Shown here: piece by piece, positions 9,163-16,854 of the stretch
How positions within the stretch are numbered: the first letter of the stretch is position 1
Layout: every line of letters starts with the position of its first letter
NCBI GenBank assembly: GCA_021782495.1
Contig: JAJXUV010000004.1
Coordinates: 1-64,000 of the forward strand
Source of the DNA: Pseudomonadota bacterium
GTDB lineage: Bacteria; Pseudomonadota; Gammaproteobacteria; UBA1113
Length of the DNA stretch: 64,000 bases
Reading direction: 5' to 3'
Translations under genes and position numbers: made by a program
The notes under the pieces: generated by a model
Seen by the model: the letters and a program-made list of their open reading frames with translations, nothing else
Told to the model about the DNA's origin: nothing
Database searches by the model: none

Positions 9163-11382
9163 TTATCTCGGTTTTAGCCCCAAGGAACTTTGATTGGTTA
9201 CTTCATAATTTTGAGATAGCGATACGCCGTGCTCTTTTAAAATCTGTGCCATCGCATCACACAACGTCATAACTACCTTTGTCGGTGCATCATGACTTAC
9301 ATTCATTTTACCGCCCCATGCTTCTACTGTATAGGGATCAACTACATACTCGTGCTTAACCAATTTGACTTCTTCTCCTTGGAATGATAAGTGATTAGTA
9401 TTATTGATTTTAATCTTGTACCAACCAGTCTTAGGCTCATATTCAATCGAATCGTATGTATATCCTAAAGTTTGATGGTGTCCTCGATGTGGTTGAAAAT
9501 TCTCACCTACATTATATTGAGCTATCCGCTTTGAAAAAGAGTGATAATCATAAAACCACAGGGTATCCTGTGCTTGAGCCTGATAATGTTGTAATAAATC
9601 CGAGTAGGTGATGATAGGACTACTAAAAGGTAATATTCTTCCGTATTTAGACAATAATGTACTGGCTATTCGCTCCCACTCTTCAGCTGTATAATTAAGC
9701 TTAGTTTCTAAATAACGTATAACGCCAAATGATAAAGCCCAAATCGCAGCGGCCAATGGCTCTAACCCATTTTCATCCGGTTGCCTTGGTTCCGCTCCTT
9801 CGTACTCCACTAATATTTTGACCATTTCTACATCTGCATCAGAACAGGCTTTCACTAAACGATTTGGTAATTTTAGCCCTTGCCAGTTTTGATCCTCTAG
9901 TAAATAGTCTTCTGTTAAGGCTACACCGCGCGCTCGTAACAATTTCGCTATGGTTTTGCTTATTTCTCTAACTAACCAAAGCGGGGTATCGTACTCCCAA
10001 TGTTCTATCTTAGGATTATCTGGCCTTCTTAGTTTCATAAAAGGCCCTTTACGTTCTTTTACAATCTTATATATAATTTTATCCTCTGTAAGCTGTAATT
10101 CATCATAATCTCCTCGCGGAGATAATTGAGTCTTCTGAACACGATTGTGCATAACGACTCGACACCAAAGATCGGTATAGGAATAAAACCATCTATCTTC
10201 TTCCCCTCTATAATGTTGCAGAAGATCGGCATAAGATTTTATGCTAGAGCCAAAAGGCAATACATGGCCGCGCAAAGATAAAACATTATTGGCTATTCTT
10301 TTCCAATCTTGATAGCTATAATTTGCTTTAGTTTCTAAATAAACTACAACTTCCAGCGCCAAACCCCAAATTGCTGCAGCCATTGGTTCTTGCCCATTCT
10401 CATCTGCTTTGGTGGGATAAGCACCTTCCTCTATTAATCTTTTAACAGTGTCTATATCTGCATCATAACAAGCTTGTGTTAGACAGGTTTGTAGTTTTCT
10501 TTCTGCAAAGGTTAAATCATCTCTTGTTTTTAAAATATGTAGCGGTGTTGATGAAGAACCTGTGGATGAAAAAAATCGGGATGACGAAGACTGAGATAAA
10601 GAAGCAGAACAAAGTTGAGAAAACACTCTATCTTTATCATCGGATTCTTCTTCTTTTCCTTCCTCACCACTGTTGTCTGAATCTTCAGGGCTATCTAAAT
10701 ATTTTTCACAAGAAGCTGCCAACCCGGTAAGCGGTTTTGTGGCTTTTATTTTCATCCTTTGATAGGCTATTAACTCAGAACCAGTCATTCCGCGACTACC
10801 AAACCCGAACTCCGCAAGTTCAGGCACCATATCGTCCATAATATCAAAAAACATTTTCTTAGATGCAATCTCAACAGTTTTCTCTTTATACTCTTCATTA
10901 AAATCAATTAATCTTAATATGCCAAATTGCTCTCTAATAAACTTTTTCATAAATTTATAATCGCGATCGGAATCTACCCAAATCGCACCAACTAGCGCCT
11001 CTAAGGCATCTGACAATGCTTTAACATTATTGCGTAAATTTATTTGCTCCTCTCCTGAGCCCAAAATCAAAAACTCCCCTAATTTTAAACGTTTTGCGAC
11101 CGCATAAAGAGGACCACTATTATTTGTAAAACGACTTAATTCTTGTGTTAGTTGACCTTCATTCCAATCTGGATAGTTATCAAACAAAATATCACTGATC
11201 ACCATATCCAATACCCTATCGCCAATAAATTCAAGGCGCTGAAAATCTCCTATACTGCTCTCTTGACGCCCTTCATTTAAAGCCGAGCGTCGCGTTAAAG
11301 CTTGTAACAACAGATTTTCATTTTTGAAGGTATATCCAATAATTTGACGAATTTCATCTTTATCTTTCTTATTTCTATACAA
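9163..11382 (-). CDS. RNase III catalytic domain fused to a duplicated ankyrin-like module
   Basis: 739 residues. Residues 5-155 are an RNase III domain with signature RLEFIGDRVLD. The expected metal ligands are present: E51, D55, D125 and E128 (SDALEALVGAIWVD), plus E75 in NEGQL. The auxiliary Glu before RLEF is Gln48. No dsRNA-binding domain follows. There is a Ser/acidic linker (about 230-290) and then two copies of a module starting TCLTQACYDADIDTVKRLIE (about 297) and RLVKACSDADVEMVKILVE (about 511). Each has one ankyrin-like hairpin with MAAAIWGL or LAAAIWAL, YLETK, then LPFxSxIxxYxDLLQHY and WFY. The start is TTG at 11382, with AAAGGAG seven bases upstream. Bacterial RNase III is normally about 225 residues with a dsRBD, so this is not the housekeeping enzyme. 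A dsRNA-targeting effector is possible (inference). Confidence 0.8.
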   Translation of the reverse strand: MYRNKKDKDEIRQIIGYTFKNENLLLQALTRRSALNEGRQESSIGDFQRLEFIGDRVLDMVISDILFDNYPDWNEGQLTQELSRFTNNSGPLYAVAKRLKLGEFLILGSGEEQINLRNNVKALSDALEALVGAIWVDSDRDYKFMKKFIREQFGILRLIDFNEEYKEKTVEIASKKMFFDIMDDMVPELAEFGFGSRGMTGSELIAYQRMKIKATKPLTGLAASCEKYLDSPEDSDNSGEEGKEEESDDKDRVFSQLCSASLSQSSSSRFFSSTGSSSTPLHILKTRDDLTFAERKLQTCLTQACYDADIDTVKRLIEEGAYPTKADENGQEPMAAAIWGLALEVVVYLETKANYSYQDWKRIANNVLSLRGHVLPFGSSIKSYADLLQHYRGEEDRWFYSYTDLWCRVVMHNRVQKTQLSPRGDYDELQLTEDKIIYKIVKERKGPFMKLRRPDNPKIEHWEYDTPLWLVREISKTIAKLLRARGVALTEDYLLEDQNWQGLKLPNRLVKACSDADVEMVKILVEYEGAEPRQPDENGLEPLAAAIWALSFGVIRYLETKLNYTAEEWERIASTLLSKYGRILPFSSPIITYSDLLQHYQAQAQDTLWFYDYHSFSKRIAQYNVGENFQPHRGHHQTLGYTYDSIEYEPKTGWYKIKINNTNHLSFQGEEVKLVKHEYVVDPYTVEAWGGKMNVSHDAPTKVVMTLCDAMAQILKEHGVSLSQNYEVTNQSSLGLKPR

Positions 11383-11436
11383 TTAAACTCTCCTTTTAAG
11401 TTCCACGATGTAGCTATATTGAGCCTAACGCCAATA

Positions 11437-13064
11437 TCACCATCTACCTTGTCCTCTACGATTAGAATAATTTCCAGGCTCTTGATAATACTTAGATTGA
11501 CCTCGGCCGCGAAAAGAACCTCCCCTGTGATGAAAAGAATGGGGATTTGAAGAGGATGCACTGGAACTACTAATTGAGTAGATTGCGCATGGTGGTGTTG
11601 AGACATTGCACTACCGCCCATATAACCTTGTTTTTGTGATTGCATTCTACCTTTAAGTTTCTCAATATTGCTTAATATTAACTCATTTGTAGGATCAATA
11701 AGCAGTCCATTTTTATAACATTGCATCGCTTCTTCCCAAAAGAATGGGCCCAAATTCGTCAAACAAAAACCTAAATCACAATACACATTCTCATCTTGTG
11801 AATATTGCGCTAAAGATGCTTTATAATGTTCTACTGCTTTTTCAAAGTAAATTCTTTTCTGAGATTTTTCTTGAGCACACTTCAATGCATACCACTTATA
11901 AGAATTCGCTACCTCTTTATGATTATAGGCTGTTGGATTAATGCTAATTGCTTTTTCAAACTCTGCGAAAGCTTGTTCATAATTTTCTCTGCTGGAATGT
12001 ATTTTGCCCCGCTCCAGGTAAGCTACATCGGTTTTTTCAGTTCCTAGCAGCATAGTAAATGTGTCCAAAGCAAGTTGTTCATATTTCTTTTCTTTGGTTA
12101 TCGCATATAAAGCTTTAAAAGCAGACCCTTTATTTGCAAGTGTATGACAAAGTTTTTGATTTATTTTTAAAGCCTTATCATATAAAGACACTGCTTCTTT
12201 TAAATGGGTAACTCGCTGTTCTATGGAAATATCTCCCGCATGCATTTGTATTCGATACAGAGTCCAACCTTGGCGCGTACAAAGTTCAGCTAAAAAATCT
12301 TCTGTGATAGGCAATGACTCTACTATCTTATATTGCAAAAGAGCTTTCTCATAATAATCAGCATTTATCGTTAAACGTCCTAGATTTTCATAGACATAAC
12401 CCAACATAGCACAAAGAATACAAAATTCTTTACTTTCTCCTTTTGAGACAACAAGCATTTCCTTTAAAGTAGCAATCACTTCCAATAATTGCTCGGGATT
12501 TTCTTCATCCAATGCTATTTTTATCTTTATAAACTCTTTTGGAAAGCAATCCTCTAAATATTGTAAAAATAAAGCACTATGCCCTTTAGGGCCTTCCGTT
12601 TTTTTACGATGAATAGCATGGAATCGTTTATTAGCAACAATACATTTTTGTTTAAGTTTGTCACTTTCTTCTGCCAATTCTTTTATTTTTTCTTCATATT
12701 CAGTTTTTTCAGCCTCTAAATCAGATATTTTCAGATGCTGTAATTTTTTTTCTGCTTGCATTGTTTTATAGACTGCAACATGTTTTTCCCATTGAGTGTC
12801 TAATTTCTTCCAGGCCTCAATAGCACTTCTTAAATTAAAATTAGGAAAAAGTTGTGCTTTAGTTAAAGGCTGATTAGTATTTGGATCAGATGTATGAGAG
12901 TCTAACCAATTTTCAATATTGGCCCTGTGATAACTATGGCCATAAATGGTAACCACAGGATCCTCCATCACTTCTAATGAAATCGGACAAAGGAAACAGT
13001 CAATTTCCACAGTCAGTCTTTCATCCAAATCTGTTGTTTCTTCTACAATACCCTGTTGCTTCAT
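11437..13064 (-). CDS. U-box / coiled-coil / TPR protein with probable RG-rich tail in a shifted frame
   Basis: Residues about 22-90 form a U-box (FLCPISLEVMEDPVVTIYGH, LFPNFNLRSAIEAW). About 95-150 are a coiled coil (LKISDLEAEKTEYEEKIKEL). About 215-470 carry TPR helices (GRLTINADYYEKAL, AFAEFEKAISINPTAYNHKEV, YCDLGFCLTNLG). The straight reading frame continues to 11295 and would overlap the next gene by 88 bases with an unremarkable tail. In the -1 frame the same DNA encodes a Ser-rich then RG-rich tail (SFHHRGGSFRGRGQ, SNRRGQGRW) ending at 11437, leaving room for the next gene's ribosome site. I therefore infer one missing base near 11560-11600. AAGG precedes the ATG. Likely a ubiquitin-ligase-type effector candidate; the tail resembles RNA-binding RGG segments. 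Confidence 0.7.
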
Positions 13065-13247
13065 TTTTTTTTCCTTTTCTTTTATAGGGCTACATCCATA
13101 AATTCTAGGCTAAGAGTAAACCATCAAGCCCTAATTTATCAAGCTTGTTATTGATATTTTTTAAATAAATGCTACGCTTGGGCCGTTTTGAACGGCTACT
13201 CATTAATTTGATTAACATAGTTTGGAATAGACATCACTTTTAATCTC

Positions 13248-13300
13248 TTAGAACCCCAATCTGGAATGTTTACTGACGTTATAGCGCGTTATTCAAATAT
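13248..13300 (-). pseudogene. Remnant of the C-terminus of a paralogue of the 14983-16749 gene
   Basis: The plus strand around 13242-13290 (CTCTTAGAACCCCAATCTGG and onward) closely matches 14980-15020 (CTCTTAAAACTCCAATCTAG and onward), which encodes the C-terminus of the neighbouring gene. The minus-strand reading RYNVSKHSRLGF-stop parallels PVIAPVDISRLEF-stop. No further reading frame is left, so this looks like the scar of a lost duplicate. The rest of the gap 13065-13419 shows no other gene. Confidence 0.45.
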
Positions 13301-13419
13301 TCTATATGACTGTACATTGTTTGCAATTTGCGATAACCTGAACAACTGTAGCTGAATTCTAAGTGGAAAAACAACTTGTTAAGATTTTCATTCAATTTTG
13401 TAAGATGGAGGTTTCAATA

Positions 13420-13833
13420 ATGGCTGCTAATGCAGAGTTTTCTAATTTGTTAGAAAAAAGATTTAGTTTCTTCTCGTCTCCACAAAACGTCACTATTGCA
13501 ACCACGTTAAACCGTTTCTTTTTGCGTCCATCACAGGAACTTCCGCTACATTGCTATATATTAAATGGCGATGAAGACACAGCATTGGCGCATATTACAC
13601 AATATGGAACTAATAACCCGCCTTGTATTGGGAATTACAACGAAAGCGCGCAGGGAATAAGTCTATCCTCACTTTATGGATACATTACTCTTAATGGCGA
13701 TGATAACCATCGGTATTATAGATCAGAGGATAGAAACGATATTTTTTTACAAAATGAATTTGCGTATAAAAACCCGATTTCATTTGAATCAGGAATGGAT
13801 TCAAGTCGAATATATTGTCCATTGAATCCATAG
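13420..13833 (+). CDS. Unrecognised 137-residue protein, the only plus-strand gene of the effector block
   Basis: I do not recognise this protein. The frame opens further up at 13363, but the ATG at 13420 (MAANAEFSNLLEKRF) is preceded by a strong GATGGAGG ribosome site and is preferred. The middle (LHCYILNGDEDTALAHITQYG) is weakly reminiscent of an ankyrin helix pair. The last 118 bases overlap the 3' end of the minus-strand gene that ends at 13716, so one or both C-termini are probably not original. It may be a truncated gene brought in by rearrangement, since the scar of a lost paralogue lies directly upstream. Confidence 0.45.
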   Translation: MAANAEFSNLLEKRFSFFSSPQNVTIATTLNRFFLRPSQELPLHCYILNGDEDTALAHITQYGTNNPPCIGNYNESAQGISLSSLYGYITLNGDDNHRYYRSEDRNDIFLQNEFAYKNPISFESGMDSSRIYCPLNP

Positions 13834-14933
13834 CCTCTACGGTTGAGTTGATTTTCATTATATATCCATCGATCCTTTTTGCTAATAAAGTGTTGAAGCC
13901 AGTCTTCGTGAGTGCCAATGCTTGGAATATCCGGTATCGTATAACCTGATGTGTCTATCATATGCTGCAATATTTTGACATACTCGTCTGGAGAAGGCTT
14001 TATTAATAATACTAAATAATCAAAAACCTCTATCGCCATTCCTTGAATGGCCGCGGCTAAGGGATACTGCCCTTTATCATCCGGTCTGGCAGGATCTGCT
14101 TCTTTTTGCTCGATAAGTTCTTTTACTGCTTCAATATCCGCGTTATAACAAGATTGTGTTAATTTATTTTGTAGCTGTATTTGTTGGGGACTTAATTCAG
14201 GGGAATCTTTTAAAGATATTTGTGAAAAAGCTTCTACCTCTACGATTAATTCATCTTTTTCGTCGGCACAGACTGGATCAGTTTTCTTTTGCATCTCATT
14301 TTTTTGAAAAAAATTATAGGCGTATTGACCTAATTCAGCTTCTATTTCTTTCTTTTGTAGTAATAGAACCAAAAATTCAAAATAGAGTTTTTCTTTTGCT
14401 TTTGTAGCGCTAAAAAATCTATCTGATATCTTAAGACGTTGGCTATCTTTTTCTTGTTCTTTTGCTTTAATCTTATCGGCAATGACAGCTATTTCAGACT
14501 GTAAATTAGAAATCTCTTGTTTTTTTAATTCCAATAATCGAGATAATTCTTGTACTTCCCCCCATTTTTCTTCTCTAACTAAATTTTTAATCTTTTCTTT
14601 CAGAAAATTTTCTGTCTGGCATAATTCACCACGATGTTCAAGAAGACCGTTGTAATATGCTTGCTGATCATGAATATCCTCGAGCCCAGAGTGTAATTTC
14701 TTTAAAGAATGAGCATGGTAATTCGATTGAATAACACTGGCAGCATATTCTTTTTGCTTAACACTAACTTCCGGTTCAAGTGCAGATATAATCGATATAC
14801 AATGCGCAATTCTAAAATCTTGTTGAACATCTAATTTTTTTGACAATATTTCCTCTGACCACTTTTTCTCTACTGCTTTAGTTTCTTCTTTATAACTAAC
14901 TGCGGTTTCAGGCCGTTTTTGCATTGTTCGCAT
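13716..14933 (-). CDS. Coiled-coil protein with one ankyrin-like module
   Basis: 405 residues. The first 190 are strongly charged and helical (IKNLVREEKWGEVQELSRLL, SEIAVIADKIKAKEQEKD), a probable coiled coil. About residue 77 there is an IQ-like stretch, AASVIQSNYHAHSLKKL, a degenerate match to calmodulin-binding IQ motifs. From about residue 255 comes the block-specific module (LTQSCYNADIEAVKELIE, PLAAAIQGMAIEVFDYL, WLQHF, DRWIY). The module breaks off early compared with the RNase III fusion, and the tail reads into the region overlapped by the convergent gene, so the C-terminus may be truncated. AAAAGGGG precedes the ATG. It lies 49 bases after the stop of the next upstream gene, consistent with cotranscription. 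Confidence 0.6.
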   Translation of the reverse strand: MRTMQKRPETAVSYKEETKAVEKKWSEEILSKKLDVQQDFRIAHCISIISALEPEVSVKQKEYAASVIQSNYHAHSLKKLHSGLEDIHDQQAYYNGLLEHRGELCQTENFLKEKIKNLVREEKWGEVQELSRLLELKKQEISNLQSEIAVIADKIKAKEQEKDSQRLKISDRFFSATKAKEKLYFEFLVLLLQKKEIEAELGQYAYNFFQKNEMQKKTDPVCADEKDELIVEVEAFSQISLKDSPELSPQQIQLQNKLTQSCYNADIEAVKELIEQKEADPARPDDKGQYPLAAAIQGMAIEVFDYLVLLIKPSPDEYVKILQHMIDTSGYTIPDIPSIGTHEDWLQHFISKKDRWIYNENQLNRRGYGFNGQYIRLESIPDSNEIGFLYANSFCKKISFLSSDL

Positions 14934-14982
14934 ATTTTCCCCTTTTGCACTTTACTTTCTAGCTTAAGATACAAGTGCTCTC

Positions 14983-16749
14983 TTAAAACTCCAATCTAGA
15001 AATGTCTACTGGCGCTATAACCGGTGTAATATAGGAATTCGGCATGGAGTTAAAAAATCCAGCACTATACATTGATTCTAATCTAGCAGAAACGAATAAA
15101 TGAGGAGCAGGACAAACTTTTCCTAACAGCTTATTTAAAACACAATCTAATTTTTCTAAATCAATGGCGCTGACAATAAATTCTTCTTTATGGTAACGCG
15201 CTATTTCTTTTTTATAATGTAAGCATTCCTCTGTTAGTTTTTCTTTGTTTGCGCTCTCTGAAAGTTCCAAGATAAGGAGCATTCGTTCTATCTTGCTCTC
15301 TGCTTTAGAAAATGCTTTTTCTATTACTTCTTTTTGCGCAATTATTTTTTCTTCTGACACACTAGTAGGGTGTTCAGTTATTTTAGGAACAGAATTCCAC
15401 CAGCCACTAAACCAATTTATGCTTTGTCGGTATAAACCGGTTATCCATGGCTCTAGTTGGCCCGCAGAACCACTGGTTTGTGTTTTGTCCATATCATTAT
15501 CTGCTAAGCCATACGTTGATTCTGATTCTAATTCCGACTCGGATTCAGGCTCCCTCTGCACTTCTATGATTAACTGATTGTCTTCAGAAATGACGAGCCC
15601 TTTATCTTCTAATCGGCTAATCATAACTTCTCGTCGCTCGCTAAACCATGGCATAAATTCACTGATAACTTGAGCTTTATCTTTCGTTATTTGGTTTCTT
15701 GCTTGATTACGCTCCGATGCTCGTGCAGGATCCTGCCATCCACTTAATCCCAATTCACAGTTACGAATTTGTTCAAGCCGTTGATTAAGGGCTACATCAC
15801 ACCCTCTTCTCTTAATTGCTTCATCACTATTAACCCATGAGGCTTTCTCTATACTTATCGAAGTAACAATCTCTCGCTTATCGCAACCCCAATTAGAACA
15901 TTGATATACAGCGGTTTCTTTGCGCTCAGTAGGCGCACTTAATACTACTTGGCCATATTTGTTTTGTAAAAATTCCGCGATAGAAATCCAATCACTGAAT
16001 GATAAAGTGGCTTTTGTTTCTAAATAACCCACTACTTCCAGGGATAAGCCCCAAATAGCCGCAGCCATAGGTTGTTGTCCATCTTGATCAGGTATAAAAG
16101 GATCGGCGAATTTTTTTTCAATTAAATCTCTAACTTTATCAATATCAGAATCATAACAAGCTTGCGTTAATTGATTTTGCAATTCAAGCTGTGCAGTTGC
16201 GGCTAACAAATAATGATTCGTTTTTAAGACGGATTGTCTTTCTTTACTAAGGGGTAAAGCTTCTGAAGCACACTCACTTAGTTTCAGGTTGGTTTGAGAT
16301 TCTTGTCCGCCCTGCTTAGATTCTTTCTTTGCCAGCAATAAACCTAACTGCTTTATCCACTCAGAAAGTATCTGGGCTACATTTTCATAGCCAGTAAGTT
16401 CTGAAAATGTTTTTAGCTTTATTAATTCTTTCTGAAATTCTTCTGGATCTAACTTCCCAGTTTTTATTAAAGCTCGGCCATTGCTAAGATAAGAATTTAG
16501 GGCCTCTTGAATACTGCCATCCGTATCTTCACCTAATGTCTCTAGAGATAGCAATTGTTTAAGTTTCTCCCTGCTTACACGCATCTCTTCAAGGCGTGCA
16601 GCATCGCTTAAGTTTGAAAAAGGTTCTTTACAAAAGCCAACCAATTTTTCTCCAGACCAACATAAAAAACCGCTAAAGTATTCACTGGATATCCACTCAA
16701 TCCAATCGGATCTTTCCGCATTAAGGTTTGCGGCAGGAATAGGCCTCAT
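14983..16749 (-). CDS. Module-carrying protein (candidate effector), function unknown
   Basis: 588 residues. The N-terminus (SDWIEWISSEYFSGFLCW) matches nothing I can name. From about residue 188 the block-specific module appears (LTQACYDSDIDKVRDLIE, PMAAAIWGLSLEVVGYLETK). It is followed by a Cys-containing region (YQCSNWGCDKREI) not seen in the sister modules, an acidic repeat (ESESELESES) near residue 405, and a helical C-terminal part. AAGGAG sits seven bases before the ATG. A decayed copy of its last codons lies at 13248-13300, so this family has been duplicated locally. Likely a host-directed protein by context; no enzymatic motif is visible. Confidence 0.6.
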   Translation of the reverse strand: MRPIPAANLNAERSDWIEWISSEYFSGFLCWSGEKLVGFCKEPFSNLSDAARLEEMRVSREKLKQLLSLETLGEDTDGSIQEALNSYLSNGRALIKTGKLDPEEFQKELIKLKTFSELTGYENVAQILSEWIKQLGLLLAKKESKQGGQESQTNLKLSECASEALPLSKERQSVLKTNHYLLAATAQLELQNQLTQACYDSDIDKVRDLIEKKFADPFIPDQDGQQPMAAAIWGLSLEVVGYLETKATLSFSDWISIAEFLQNKYGQVVLSAPTERKETAVYQCSNWGCDKREIVTSISIEKASWVNSDEAIKRRGCDVALNQRLEQIRNCELGLSGWQDPARASERNQARNQITKDKAQVISEFMPWFSERREVMISRLEDKGLVISEDNQLIIEVQREPESESELESESTYGLADNDMDKTQTSGSAGQLEPWITGLYRQSINWFSGWWNSVPKITEHPTSVSEEKIIAQKEVIEKAFSKAESKIERMLLILELSESANKEKLTEECLHYKKEIARYHKEEFIVSAIDLEKLDCVLNKLLGKVCPAPHLFVSARLESMYSAGFFNSMPNSYITPVIAPVDISRLEF

Positions 16750-16854
16750 TTTGTTTCTCCTTGTTGAATTTTATGTCTCTAGCCTTGAGCCTGTATTGAA
16801 GGCCAATCGATGAACACGAAAAACCTTGATAACACTCTGTGGCATTTATCGAGT

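Noticed and set aside
10476-10730. Plus-strand frame opposite the RNase III fusion
   Set aside because: Low-complexity shadow of the Ser/acidic linker; no ribosome site.
11295-11436. Straight-frame C-terminus of the U-box/TPR protein
   Set aside because: It overlaps the next gene and its ribosome site by 88 bases and shows no pattern, while the shifted frame gives an RG-rich tail with its own stop.
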